Under the pieces are notes generated by a model, which saw nothing but the letters and a program-made list of their open reading frames with translations, was not told where the DNA came from and did not search any database. From NCBI GenBank assembly GCA_031430435.1, contig JANPBM010000071.1, forward strand, positions 1-15,882: a stretch of 15,882 nucleotides of DNA, given 5' to 3'. Shown in pieces: positions 7,140-15,552 of this stretch. The stretch is from JANNVK01 sp031430435. GTDB taxonomy: Bacteria > Acidobacteriota > Blastocatellia > Pyrinomonadales > Pyrinomonadaceae. A program made the position numbers and the translations under genes. Every line of letters starts with the position of its first letter. Position 1 is the first letter of the stretch.

Positions 7140-7690
7140 AGTTACCTTTCCATTACTAAACTTACATTTTCTAGCTAGAGTTAAATCCAAATAATCAGAA
7201 AAAATATAATGCTTCCCCCAAATCAAATTTTCGCTTATTTATAAAATCGACTTGATTACAAGCGAATTTAGTTTTAACCTGAGCAACAAAAATTAAACTT
7301 TTGTCCAAAAAGTGTTAGAATCTGCGTTGAGGTAAATAATATGCAAGCGATTGATTTACAAACCACGAAGATAAATTCTTGATTTCGGTTGTGTTTCGAT
7401 AAACTCAAAAGCAATGAACGTAATTAACTTCACCCAAAGTCTGAAAGTTAAAAAAATTACTCGAAAATTTTTAACCGAAGCGAGAGAAAATGAACTTCAG
7501 TTGTTTACAGACAGACGGAAAAGTAGATGTAAAGAAAATTTATTTTTTTATTCCGGCTTTGTAAAAACATGGTTAAAGTGAATTATCCGATTACATCTGC
7601 CGGAACCTTAACTATTTTACCCAAAAGCAGCTTTTCGTTTATTCGTAAACTCGAGACAGACAAACTTTAACCTTGAATCAGTCAAAACCG
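7140..7690. other. AT-rich stretch without a convincing gene
   Basis: About 550 bp between the OLD promoter and the peptidase terminator hold no credible coding region. On the plus strand a GAGG-preceded ATG at 7341 opens only 13 codons (MQAIDLQTTKINS). Unsupported ORFs of 55 codons (7414-7581) and 34 codons (from 7569) also occur, all in AT-rich sequence and without similarity I recognise. The short pieces in several frames would fit the decayed remains of one or more small genes next to acquired DNA, but nothing proves it. Confidence 0.4.
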
Positions 7691-7691
7691 G

Positions 7692-7731
7692 AAAAAGGCA
7701 AAAACCGAGTGTTCTCAAATTTTTGCCTTTT
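7692..7731 (-). terminator. Rho-independent terminator after the M28 peptidase gene
   Basis: AAAAGGCAAAAA (7693-7704) and TTTTTGCCTTTT (7720-7731) form a perfect 12-bp inverted repeat with a 15-base loop, starting 17 bases past the peptidase stop. In the direction of transcription the stem is followed by further T residues and then CC. It closes the envelope gene cluster. The AAAAGGC motif also makes up the heptamer repeat near 15525. Confidence 0.75.
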
Positions 7732-7748
7732 ATCTTTTTACTTTCAAT

Positions 7749-9380
7749 TTACCGTTGCGTTAATTCTTTCGGTAATTCTTTGTCAATTTTCGGGCGTTCT
7801 TTCAAATCGCCGAGTTCCCACATGGTCAAAAAGATTGTGCGGGCAACTTTCTCCATTTTGACATAGTCAATTTTGCTCGGTTCATCGCCGACACCGTGAT
7901 AATCGATGTGAACGCCGTCGAACCAAAACGAAATCGGAATGCCGTTGACCGCGTAATTAAAATGGTCTGAGCGGAAAAAGAAGCGATTCGGGTCTTTCGG
8001 GTCATCGAAACGAAAATCGTAATCCATTTTCAAATATGCTTTGTTTGTATTGGCGACAATTTCGCCGAGCTTTGAACTCATCATATTCGATCCGATCACA
8101 TAAATCGAATTTTCGCCCGAAAGTTCCTTGTCTCTCGGTTCGGCACTGTCGGTTTTACGGCTTCTGCCAATCATATCAATGTTTAATTGCGCCGTAACTT
8201 GTTTGATGTCAACAGTCGGGAATTTGTTAAAATACTCGCTGCCCCAAAGTCCTTTTTCTTCGCCGCAATGCCAAACCAATAACATCGAGCGTTTCGGACG
8301 TATTTTCGACTTACCCAACGCTTCCGCAATCGCTAAAACGGCGACTGTTCCCGATCCGTCGTCGTCCGCGCCGTTTGAAATTTTGTCGGCGTTCGGCGAA
8401 TTAGGATTCATTCCGATGTGGTCGTAATGCGCGCCGATGGCGACCATTTCATTTTTCAAAACGGGGTCACCGCCTTCCCAAAGCGCGACAACGTTTTGCG
8501 TGTAAACAATTTCGGATTTAGTCGCCACGCTGATGTTTGCTTGTGTTTCCAAGTTTGGAGACGGCAAAGTTTCGCCGGATTTAGCCGGATTTTGACCGAT
8601 CGGGAAAATCATTTCTCCGACTTTTTGCGAAACAATCACGACAGGCATTTGTTTTTCCGCCGGTTCGTCACGCAATTTTTCGGGATACATTCCGCCGGTG
8701 CCGAGAAACATTTTGGCTCGACTCCAATCGGCTTGCAAAGACGGCGAAGCGACTAAAATAATTCCGACCGCGCCTTTTTGTTTGGCGTTTGTCAACGGAT
8801 CAGCCCAGCCGATTCCGCGTTCGCCGGTCAGTTCGTTTCTGCCGACGGGCGGATTCGTAATTACTCGCGGATTCGGGTTTCCGCCGGTATAAATGACAAC
8901 AATCTTGCCTTTAACATCGAGTCCTTTGAAAGCGTCGATGTTTTTCGACTTAACCGTCCAACCGTCGCCCGCGTAAACAAGCGGTGTGTTGGCAATGATT
9001 CCTTCACCCGTCAGACGCAAAAAATCTTCACCGAAAGCAAGTTTTCGCCCGCCGATTTCGAGCAGCGTTTTGTTGGTGTCAAGCACATCGCGTTGCAAGG
9101 CGATTTTTTGATAAAACGTGCCGTTGTCGCCCGCAGGCTTAAAACCCCACCGCGACAAATTCATCCCGATAAATTTCGCGGTCGTGTCGAGTCCGCGTGA
9201 AGGCGTGTCGCGTCCTTCCATTTCGTCCGAGGCGACAAAATACAGATAATCGCTCAGTTGTTTAGCCGTAATTTCGACCGACGCTTTCATTGCCGGCGAG
9301 TTTTTCTTGGTCGCTGTTTGGGCAAACGAAGAAAAACTGACGCTTAAAAGTAAAAATAAGACGAATAGATTTTTTTTCAT
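7749..9380 (-). CDS. Secreted M28-family zinc metallopeptidase with PA-domain insert
   Basis: From the chosen ATG the protein has 543 residues. It begins with a signal peptide (KK, a hydrophobic run, then SSFAQ, cleavage after about residue 20). The M28 catalytic domain has the full set of co-catalytic zinc ligands: H318 in GAHYDHIG, D340 in NGADDDGSG, the general base E374 and ligand E375 in CGEEKGLWGS, D402 in NIDMIG and H473 in RSDHF. Residues about 130-260 look like the PA domain that many of these aminopeptidases carry between the first strand region and the catalytic part. It probably trims peptides in the periplasm or outside the cell. The reading frame stays open to 9455, but the extension would overlap lpxI, and AAAGGA at 9394-9389 sits eight bases before the ATG used here. 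It follows lpxI after a 58-bp gap and ends in a terminator. Confidence 0.92.
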   Translation of the reverse strand: MKKNLFVLFLLLSVSFSSFAQTATKKNSPAMKASVEITAKQLSDYLYFVASDEMEGRDTPSRGLDTTAKFIGMNLSRWGFKPAGDNGTFYQKIALQRDVLDTNKTLLEIGGRKLAFGEDFLRLTGEGIIANTPLVYAGDGWTVKSKNIDAFKGLDVKGKIVVIYTGGNPNPRVITNPPVGRNELTGERGIGWADPLTNAKQKGAVGIILVASPSLQADWSRAKMFLGTGGMYPEKLRDEPAEKQMPVVIVSQKVGEMIFPIGQNPAKSGETLPSPNLETQANISVATKSEIVYTQNVVALWEGGDPVLKNEMVAIGAHYDHIGMNPNSPNADKISNGADDDGSGTVAVLAIAEALGKSKIRPKRSMLLVWHCGEEKGLWGSEYFNKFPTVDIKQVTAQLNIDMIGRSRKTDSAEPRDKELSGENSIYVIGSNMMSSKLGEIVANTNKAYLKMDYDFRFDDPKDPNRFFFRSDHFNYAVNGIPISFWFDGVHIDYHGVGDEPSKIDYVKMEKVARTIFLTMWELGDLKERPKIDKELPKELTQR

Positions 9381-9388
9381 AAAAGATT

Positions 9389-9394
9389 TCCTTT
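9389..9394 (-). promoter_or_regulatory. Ribosome binding site that fixes the peptidase start
   Basis: AAAGGA on the minus strand, eight bases before the ATG at 9380. It decides for the signal-peptide start against the upstream in-frame start at 9455, whose extra 25 residues would overlap lpxI and put a polar, non-signal sequence in front of the export signal. Confidence 0.65.
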
Positions 9395-9438
9395 GTGTTT
9401 GATAAAACTTTGTGGTGAAGAGTTTTACGAAGAAAAAA

Positions 9439-10242
9439 TTATATTTGTTTCGCAATCACGCAGATTTTATTGTCGTCGGCAAGTTTGAGCATTTCGTCTT
9501 TATCGAAAATAAGAGTTTTATTCGGTGTGATGCAAAGACAAGTGGCGCCTGCATCGATCATCGTTTGAATCGTCGGAAGCCCGATAACCGGAACATCGAA
9601 ACGCATATCTTGATTAGGTTTAGCGACTTTTACAACCGTCAACTTCCCTTTCGCAAGCCCGCCCGCCCGCTTGATTGTCGCGTCCGTTCCTTCCATCGCT
9701 TCGACCGCCACGCACGCCGCCGCGCGCACGACAATCGTTTGTCCCAAATCGAGTCGTGCGATTTCACCCGCGATTTTCAAACCGTATTCGATGTTTTGTT
9801 GTTCAAAATCCGTCGGTTTACGTTTGCTGAGAACGCCTTCTTTGGCAAGATTATCTCGGGTAAAATATGTCGAGTCAATAATTTCGATGCCGTCTTTGGC
9901 GAGTTCGTCGGCAATTCCGCCAATCAACGAATCGGTATTTCGGCGGGGTAAATTGTAAAGCATTTTCGCCATTCGCCAATCGGGAAACGCGCTGCCGAAA
10001 ATCTGTACGTGCTTTACTTGTCCTGCCATGACCACTTTTTCAACGCCTTCGGACTTGAAAAATTTAATCATTTTGCCGAGTTGTCCGATGCCGACCCAAA
10101 CAACTTTATCGGCAATTTCCTCGATTCGTTTATCGGTTTCCTCTTTGATTGCCGCGACAATCAATTTTTCGCCGGCTTTTTTTGCGCCGCGAACCACCAA
10201 AAACGGAAATTCGCCGTTTCCCGCGATTAAACCGTAAGTCAT
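9439..10242 (-). CDS. lpxI: UDP-2,3-diacylglucosamine pyrophosphatase LpxI
   Basis: LpxI hydrolyses UDP-2,3-diacylglucosamine to lipid X and UMP in the lipid A pathway and replaces the unrelated LpxH of enterobacteria. The 267-residue cytoplasmic protein shows the family's features. The N-terminal domain opens with GLIAGNGEFP (4-13) and contains AGQVKH (73-78). The C-terminal domain, from about residue 130, has VEAMEGTDATI (180-190) and QDMRFDVPVIG (211-221), whose aspartates D212 and D216 correspond to the metal and active-site region of the Caulobacter enzyme. Length is normal for the family. Its ATG overlaps the TGA of lpxA as ATGA, so the two are translationally coupled. This fits sequential roles in the same pathway. 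Confidence 0.93.
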   Translation of the reverse strand: MTYGLIAGNGEFPFLVVRGAKKAGEKLIVAAIKEETDKRIEEIADKVVWVGIGQLGKMIKFFKSEGVEKVVMAGQVKHVQIFGSAFPDWRMAKMLYNLPRRNTDSLIGGIADELAKDGIEIIDSTYFTRDNLAKEGVLSKRKPTDFEQQNIEYGLKIAGEIARLDLGQTIVVRAAACVAVEAMEGTDATIKRAGGLAKGKLTVVKVAKPNQDMRFDVPVIGLPTIQTMIDAGATCLCITPNKTLIFDKDEMLKLADDNKICVIAKQI

Positions 10243-11015
10243 TTCACGACTCCGCGTTGCGAAGTTTTTATAAATTCAACGACATATGCAACTTCTTTGC
10301 AGTCAGTTATTTCTGCCTCGATTCTTTCAACGGCTTGGGTTGTGTTCAATTTTGCGTTTAATAAAAGATGATAAGCGTGGTGAAGTTTTTCGATTGTTTC
10401 TTTCGCGTAGCCTTTGCGTTTCATCCCGATTTTGTTCAAACCATAGCATTTAGCGTGATTTCCCTGCGAAATGGCGAACGGCAAAGCGTCTTTGACAATC
10501 ACGGAATAACCGCCGATAAAGGCTTCTTCTCCGACTCGGCAAAATTGGTGAACGCCCGAATAGGCACCGATACTGGCTTTGTCCGCAATTTCGACATGAC
10601 CTGCCAACGTGGCGGCATTTGCCATAATAATTTCGTTGCCGAGGTTGCAATCGTGAGCAACGTGCGATTGCGCCATCAGCAAATTATTGTCGCCGATTTG
10701 CGTGACCCCGCCGCCGTTTGCCGTGCCGCGATGAATGGTTACAAACTCGCGAATCTGATTATTTTTACCGATAATTGTTTGAGTCGGTTCGCCGCCGTAT
10801 TTCAAATCTTGCGGAGCTAACCCGATGGAAACAAAGGGGAAAACGTGTGTTTCCGAATCAATAAAGGTATTGCCTTCAACGACAACGTACGATTCGAACC
10901 GAACATTTTCGCCTAGCCTGACATCATCGCCGATGATCGAAAACGCGCCGATATAACAATTTTCGCCAATTTCGGCTTTGGGGCTGACAATTGCAGTTTT
11001 GTGAATAAAATACAT
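10239..11015 (-). CDS. lpxA: UDP-N-acetylglucosamine acyltransferase LpxA
   Basis: LpxA transfers a 3-hydroxyacyl chain from acyl carrier protein to UDP-GlcNAc, the first step of lipid A synthesis. The 258-residue protein is mostly hexapeptide repeats forming a left-handed beta helix (about residues 1-185) with a C-terminal helical part. An ungapped alignment from AHDC to the IGG segment puts H121 at the catalytic base H125 of E. coli LpxA, H156 at H160 and G169 at G173, the residue that sets acyl-chain length. QGNH (184-187) is also the expected family motif. Retained glycine at the ruler position suggests long chains near C14, but only by analogy. The ATG lies two bases after the fabZ stop, with AGAGG overlapping the fabZ end, so coupling with fabZ is likely. 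Confidence 0.96.
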   Translation of the reverse strand: MYFIHKTAIVSPKAEIGENCYIGAFSIIGDDVRLGENVRFESYVVVEGNTFIDSETHVFPFVSIGLAPQDLKYGGEPTQTIIGKNNQIREFVTIHRGTANGGGVTQIGDNNLLMAQSHVAHDCNLGNEIIMANAATLAGHVEIADKASIGAYSGVHQFCRVGEEAFIGGYSVIVKDALPFAISQGNHAKCYGLNKIGMKRKGYAKETIEKLHHAYHLLLNAKLNTTQAVERIEAEITDCKEVAYVVEFIKTSQRGVVK

Positions 11016-11017
11016 TT

Positions 11018-11458
11018 CTACCTCTCGCCGATGAGCGACATAATCTCTGCTTCGGCGACAACTTCGCCGTTCACTTTCGCCTCGCCAAACATTTTCTGCA
11101 CCTTATTTCCCATCCGTAAAGCCTTTACTTCCAAGAATAAAGTGTCACCCGGCACAACCGGTTTGCGAAAACGAGCTTTCTCGATTCCCGCAAAAAACGG
11201 AATTTTCCCGCTCCGATCGTCAAATTCTCGCAACGCCAAAATTGCCCCGACTTGGGCTAACGCTTCGATAATCAAAACGCCGGGCATCACGGGCAGTTGC
11301 GGAAAATGTCCTTGGAAAAAATGTTCGTTCATCGTAACTTGCTTGATGCCGACAATTCTGTCTCGCGGAACGAGTTCGATGATTCTGTCAACGAACAAAA
11401 ACGGATAACGATGCGGTAAAATTTCTTGAATTTGACGAATATCGTAAATTGTTTCCAT
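11018..11458 (-). CDS. fabZ: (3R)-hydroxyacyl-ACP dehydratase FabZ
   Basis: FabZ removes water from 3-hydroxyacyl-ACP in type II fatty-acid synthesis and competes with LpxA for the same substrate pool. The 146-residue hotdog protein has ILPHRYPFLFVDR (13-25), and the active-site segment GHFPQLPVMPGVLIIEALAQ with catalytic H51 and E65. The ATG at 11458 gives the usual family beginning. An in-frame TTG at 11494 would add twelve residues from the intergenic repeat and is not used here. There is no clear Shine-Dalgarno sequence before the ATG, which is unusual beside its neighbours and suggests weak or coupled initiation. It is followed by lpxA with a 2-bp gap and preceded by skp, with a hairpin in between. 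Confidence 0.95.
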   Translation of the reverse strand: METIYDIRQIQEILPHRYPFLFVDRIIELVPRDRIVGIKQVTMNEHFFQGHFPQLPVMPGVLIIEALAQVGAILALREFDDRSGKIPFFAGIEKARFRKPVVPGDTLFLEVKALRMGNKVQKMFGEAKVNGEVVAEAEIMSLIGER

Positions 11459-11482
11459 AAATTTCAGGGCAAAAACAGAGAA

Positions 11483-11518
11483 GTCAGAGGTCAATAAAAC
11501 TTACTGACCGCTGACCGC
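11483..11518. repeat. Heptamer-type repeat forming a hairpin between skp and fabZ
   Basis: GTCAGAGGTCA (11483-11493) and TGACCGCTGAC (11505-11515) pair over 11 bp with one mismatch around an 11-base loop. The right arm is itself a tandem heptamer, TGACCGC twice (11505-11518). It lies in the mRNA between skp and fabZ, without a strong T-run right after the stem, so it is more likely a processing, stability or attenuation element, or simply a short dispersed repeat, than a full terminator. Confidence 0.5.
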
Positions 11519-11537
11519 TAAATGATTAAAACTAAAA

Positions 11538-12161
11538 CTACTTAGGCGTTGTCGGCTTGGGTGTGGCAGGTGCCGCGAACTTGGCATTGCAAAAAGCAAT
11601 GAAGTCCGGCGTAACATCGGATTTTTCATCTACATAAAGAAAAATCGAAACGCCGTCGGGATTTTCTTGTGTCTGTCCGAAAGGTCGCGCATCAAGCAAA
11701 ATCGAGATACCTTTTTGCTTTGTGTACTCGCTCAACGTCTTTCGCACATCATCGTAAATCGGACCTGTAACTTGTTGCAACCGGCGACCGTAAGCGTTGC
11801 TTAAATCTTCTTGCTTGCGTTTATATTCGGTTTGCAATTTTTCCAACTCATCGTTTTTCGCCTGAATTTGCGCAGGACCAATCGGACCGTTTGGAGTCTT
11901 TTGGTAAGCATCTACCATCGCTTGCCCGTCTTTACTTATCGCCGCCATCTTATCCTTCATTGTTTGAAGTTCCGTGATGCGGGGCTTAAATTCATTCTCA
12001 ACCGTTGCCGTTGCCGCAACAAGTTTAGTAATTCCTTGCTTTTCATCATCGAAAAAACTCGGGTTAATAATACCGACTTTTCCGGTAGCTTGGGCGAATG
12101 CCGATAATGCAAATATGGTCGTAAATACTGCTGATACGACAATTAAACGAAATGTTTTCAT
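11538..12161 (-). CDS. skp: Periplasmic chaperone of the Skp/OmpH family
   Basis: Skp-type chaperones hold unfolded outer-membrane proteins in the periplasm on their way to the BAM complex. The 207-residue protein begins with a signal peptide (KTFR, hydrophobic run, cleavage likely after SAFA, residue 23). A short beta segment KVGIINP and a long charged helical region follow (about 60-150, rich in K, E, Q), as in the tentacles of OmpH proteins. A C-terminal beta part (ISILLDARPF) follows, and a Pro/Thr-rich tail. The position directly after bamA supports the call, since Skp proteins vary strongly in sequence. AAGGAG is present but about 15 bases before the ATG, with a closer GAG six bases away. 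The roughly 100-bp gap to bamA holds no obvious gene. Confidence 0.87.
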   Translation of the reverse strand: MKTFRLIVVSAVFTTIFALSAFAQATGKVGIINPSFFDDEKQGITKLVAATATVENEFKPRITELQTMKDKMAAISKDGQAMVDAYQKTPNGPIGPAQIQAKNDELEKLQTEYKRKQEDLSNAYGRRLQQVTGPIYDDVRKTLSEYTKQKGISILLDARPFGQTQENPDGVSIFLYVDEKSDVTPDFIAFCNAKFAAPATPKPTTPK

Positions 12162-12261
12162 GTTTTTCTCGTGATACTCCTTAGTCTTTTATGCCAAAAT
12201 TTTGACATCGAATATGATATAAAATTTCTTGAATTAGTTGCTTGCTAATATAAAGTTTTAA

Positions 12262-15200
12262 TTAAAAAGTTCTTCCAACCGTAAATCTGAATCCGCGTTT
12301 TCTCTCGTTGAACCCGAAATTCGGTAATCCTTCAAATGTACCTCGGCGTGAATTCGGATTGATAAAATAAATGAGGCGAAACGGTACGTTGACAATCGGC
12401 ACTTGAATTCTTAATTCTGCCCCGACGCTTGAACGAACGTCTCCGAATTTGGAAAACTTGCTGTTACCGATTTCAATCTGCTGATTTGTTTGCGCATCGC
12501 CGCGAAAGAAAAGCGTTTGGCAACCTGTTCCGGTATTGCAAACAGTCGGCGGAGTGTCTCGTGTGATTACTCCGACTTGGCTTTTGTATTGAATCCCGAT
12601 ATTGCCGAACTGATCGAAAGCAACCGCAAATTGCGGATTACTGCGTAAAAAAGCGACCGACAAACTGTTGCCTTGCAAAAACGGTTGATCAGGCAAAAAG
12701 TTACTGTTGATTTTTTGCGTTTTACCTTTGCGCAGATTAAAAACCGTGCCGACATCGGCAAATGCGGCAAAAGCTATCGGACCGAAAATCGGAATCCGAT
12801 ATTCAAAGTTTCCCAAAAGTTGCGTATCGCCGCCGATAAATCTGAAATCTCGGATGACTGCCGCCGGATTTGTTCCGTCGGCACCTGTAAACGTTCCTAA
12901 TTTCACCAGTTGAGCCAGTTCCCGCGAATCGATGTTGGTTGGTACGGACGTGCCGTTTGCCGCAGTTGAAATAACTACGTTTTTCGAGGTCAAATAAGTA
13001 TTAGCCGGAGCAATCGGACCAATCGAACGCGCTTCGTAACCGCGAATGTCAAATTCGCTGCCGAGATAGTATCGTTCAAAAATTGGAACGCCGCCGATAA
13101 ACGAAAGCGAATTTGCATTCCGAATCTTTTCTTTGGCGCCAAAACTGCCGATTGTTCCCGCTTGAATTCTGAAACCGAAAACCTCTGCCCGATTCGATCT
13201 TTTGTTTCTGATCGGAATAAAAGACGAATAAGTCAACGTCGGTTGATAGGTTCTGACATCGCCGCCCAAGCCTGAAATCGCCATCGAAAGACTCAGTTGT
13301 GTTCCGCGCAAAGTGTCGATGCCGTTTGCCGAAGGTTGCCGCGAATCGTAAACAAAACTGCCGGTTACGCGGCTGGTCGTAATGCTTGGTTGGGCAAAGA
13401 CAATCGGAATCAAATTATTCGCATTGCCGCTGCTGTTGACCGGCGGATCTTTGATGGTCGTTGCCGAAAACTGATAGCTTAAACCAACCCGCGAAAATTG
13501 AGTAAATTGACGTTTTTTAAAGAACAATTCGGAAAGTGGCGCGGTCATAAAAACCGAAGCGCCGTAAGTTCTTTGCGTAAACAAATTATCTTGGTTTGCT
13601 TGAATTGTCCCAAACGGATTTTGAGCATCGATTTGAGCCGTTTGATTTTGCGACAGAAAAGTTCCTTCGCCAAAGAATTTTGCGGTCGAACCAAACAACG
13701 AAAATCCGACTGAAATCGGTCGGTCGCGGAAATAAGGTTCGGTAAAGGAAAACTGAAAACTCTGTTGACGATTTCCCGCACCCAAATTCAAGGCGAGATT
13801 TTCACCTCTTCCGAGCAAGTTATTGGTCGAGTATTCGAGTCCGAAAAATGTTCCGCCGATGCCGGAAACTCCGCCGTTAAACGAAATTTGCTGACGACCT
13901 TTTTCTTTTACTTTAACCAACAAATCAACGGTGCCGTTTTCCGGATCAGTGCGTGTTTCCACGTCTTTGTCTTTGTCGATCGGATCGAAATACTGGGTTT
14001 GATTAAGCCGAATAACCGAGCTTTCCAAATAGAGTTGGTTGTAAATATCACCTTCGTTTACCAATACTTCGCGTCGCAAAACTTGGTCGCGGGTAAATGT
14101 GTTGCCCGCAAATTCCAAACGCCGAAGCGTAAACTGTTTGCCTTCGTTGATAATAATTTTTACGTCGATGATTCCGTCTGTGGAATTTTTCGGATCGTCC
14201 TTAAATTCCGGCTCGAATTCGCCTTCGTATTCAACAAAACCTTGCGCTCCGTAGTATTTTTTCAAATCTTCGTAAAGTGCTTCCGAAAAACGTTTGCCGT
14301 CGGCAATTTCACCTTTTTTCAAACCGATTAACGCGAGAATTTGAGCTTCCGAGAAAATTGAATTTCCTTCTACTTTTACATCGCCGACACGATAACGCTT
14401 GCCTTCCGAAACCGGGATAACAATTTTGAGCGTGTCATCGACCGAAGAAAGAAGCGGCAGAGGCAAAACAATATACGGCAACACTCCTGTCCGTTTGCGA
14501 CCTAGTCCGACAACTTGCGGATCGCCGAATCTGGCTTGAAAATAACCTTTCGACGACATATACGGACGCACATTTTTGAATAAATCATACTGTAATTTTC
14601 TGAGTTCGAGTATATCTTGACCTTTGAATCGGGTGATAAGTCCGGTTTTTTGAACGAGTTTCAGTTGTTTACGAAGTTCGCTGCTTTTAAAAATATCGTT
14701 GCCTTCAAATTCGATTTCGATAATGCGTGAGCGGTCGCCTTGTTCGATATTGAACACAACCGCAATCGAAGTTGCCGAAACTTCTTCGGTGTCAACGCTG
14801 ACTTTCGCGTTCGGATAACCTTTGGCGGCAAGCAATTCACGCAACACGCGAGTTCCGTTTTTCGCTTTGACCGGATCAAAAACAGATTCTTTGGAAATCC
14901 CGACGCGATTTTCACGAAATTCTTTCAAAATATCAGATTCTTGAATTGCTTTTGTGCCTTCAAACCGCAAATCCCGAATAATCGGAAGTTCTTTTACTTC
15001 AAAAATCACGTTCACCCCGCCGCGAACACCTTGTTCGGTCAAAACACGGGTTGCAGACTTATCGAAAAAGTTCAACGAAAGCAGTTCTTTCAAATCACGT
15101 TCAAGTTGTTTCGGTTCAAAAACATCGCCGGCGCGAGTTTTAATATAATAAAGTAAATCATCGTCGCGCAGACGGCGATTGCCTTGAATGTCAACCGATT

Positions 15201-15336
15201 CAACGAGTTGCTGTTGTGTTTGCTTGGCTTCCGGCTTTGAATTTTCTTTTGCTTTGTCGTCGGATTTCGCCTCAACTGCCGAAAATAAAACAACTAAACT
15301 TAATAAAACAAGCGCTAAAGCACGAAAAATTTGCAT
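12262..15336 (-). CDS. bamA: Outer membrane protein assembly factor BamA
   Basis: BamA is the outer-membrane core of the BAM complex that folds and inserts beta-barrel proteins. From the chosen ATG it has 1024 residues, longer than the roughly 800 of enterobacteria. A signal peptide (1-23) and a charged linker precede five POTRA domains, about residues 44-115, 118-200, 204-312, 315-398 and 400-478. The C-terminal half is the barrel and contains the conserved IRGY (764-767; the VRGF/Y lid-lock motif) and ends in FRFTVGRTF with the terminal phenylalanine typical of barrel proteins. Longer loops in the barrel and an enlarged third POTRA account for the extra length. The frame is open to 15444, but the ATG at 15336 starts the signal peptide and has AAGG-type ribosome sites just upstream. 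It leads the cluster with skp next. Confidence 0.95.
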   Translation of the reverse strand: MQIFRALALVLLSLVVLFSAVEAKSDDKAKENSKPEAKQTQQQLVESVDIQGNRRLRDDDLLYYIKTRAGDVFEPKQLERDLKELLSLNFFDKSATRVLTEQGVRGGVNVIFEVKELPIIRDLRFEGTKAIQESDILKEFRENRVGISKESVFDPVKAKNGTRVLRELLAAKGYPNAKVSVDTEEVSATSIAVVFNIEQGDRSRIIEIEFEGNDIFKSSELRKQLKLVQKTGLITRFKGQDILELRKLQYDLFKNVRPYMSSKGYFQARFGDPQVVGLGRKRTGVLPYIVLPLPLLSSVDDTLKIVIPVSEGKRYRVGDVKVEGNSIFSEAQILALIGLKKGEIADGKRFSEALYEDLKKYYGAQGFVEYEGEFEPEFKDDPKNSTDGIIDVKIIINEGKQFTLRRLEFAGNTFTRDQVLRREVLVNEGDIYNQLYLESSVIRLNQTQYFDPIDKDKDVETRTDPENGTVDLLVKVKEKGRQQISFNGGVSGIGGTFFGLEYSTNNLLGRGENLALNLGAGNRQQSFQFSFTEPYFRDRPISVGFSLFGSTAKFFGEGTFLSQNQTAQIDAQNPFGTIQANQDNLFTQRTYGASVFMTAPLSELFFKKRQFTQFSRVGLSYQFSATTIKDPPVNSSGNANNLIPIVFAQPSITTSRVTGSFVYDSRQPSANGIDTLRGTQLSLSMAISGLGGDVRTYQPTLTYSSFIPIRNKRSNRAEVFGFRIQAGTIGSFGAKEKIRNANSLSFIGGVPIFERYYLGSEFDIRGYEARSIGPIAPANTYLTSKNVVISTAANGTSVPTNIDSRELAQLVKLGTFTGADGTNPAAVIRDFRFIGGDTQLLGNFEYRIPIFGPIAFAAFADVGTVFNLRKGKTQKINSNFLPDQPFLQGNSLSVAFLRSNPQFAVAFDQFGNIGIQYKSQVGVITRDTPPTVCNTGTGCQTLFFRGDAQTNQQIEIGNSKFSKFGDVRSSVGAELRIQVPIVNVPFRLIYFINPNSRRGTFEGLPNFGFNERKRGFRFTVGRTF

Positions 15337-15435
15337 AAAAGCCTTTTCCTTATGAATGATAAACTTATTGATATATTTGAAAATTTGCCCCAAAAACTTG
15401 ATTTTATAAATATTAAAAATGCGGGCTTTTTTTAC

Positions 15436-15482
15436 AGGCAACAAGTTTTTGATTCACTCAAACGCCGTTTGGTTGCCTTTTT
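15436..15482 (+). terminator. Hairpin with T-tail on the plus strand, upstream of bamA
   Basis: AGGCAAC (15436-15442) and GTTGCCT (15472-15478) form a 7-bp stem with a nested CAAAC-GCC-GTTTG hairpin (15459-15471). On the plus strand it ends in a run of five Ts, so it looks like a terminator for plus-strand transcripts. No plus-strand gene is seen. In the bamA direction it would lie in the leader and might fold there as a regulatory structure. Confidence 0.4.
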
Positions 15483-15524
15483 AGAATTCTTTTCCAAAGT
15501 TAGTGATTATACAAGCAAACTCGG

Positions 15525-15552
15525 AAAAGGTAAAAGGTAAAAGGCAAAAGGC
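15525..15552. repeat. Four tandem copies of the heptamer AAAAGGY
   Basis: AAAAGGT is repeated twice and then AAAAGGC twice, without interruption, ending inside the left arm of the terminator of the right-edge gene. In the direction of transcription this gives a T-rich tail with periodic CC/AC. The pattern resembles the short tandemly repeated heptamers known from cyanobacterial intergenic DNA. Slippage could change copy number. Confidence 0.7.

Noticed and set aside
7414..7581. 55-codon plus-strand ORF as a small gene
   Set aside because: It has no ribosome site, lies in AT-rich DNA where such frames arise by chance, and shows no similarity I recognise.
9381..9455. N-terminal extension of the M28 peptidase
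   Set aside because: It would overlap lpxI, puts a non-signal sequence before the signal peptide, and the downstream ATG has a well-placed AAAGGA.
11459..11494. TTG start for a longer FabZ
   Set aside because: It begins inside the heptamer-repeat hairpin and adds residues not typical of the family.
15337..15444. N-terminal extension of BamA
   Set aside because: The 36 extra residues are encoded by AT-rich leader sequence; the ATG at 15336 begins a proper signal peptide and has AAGG-type ribosome sites.
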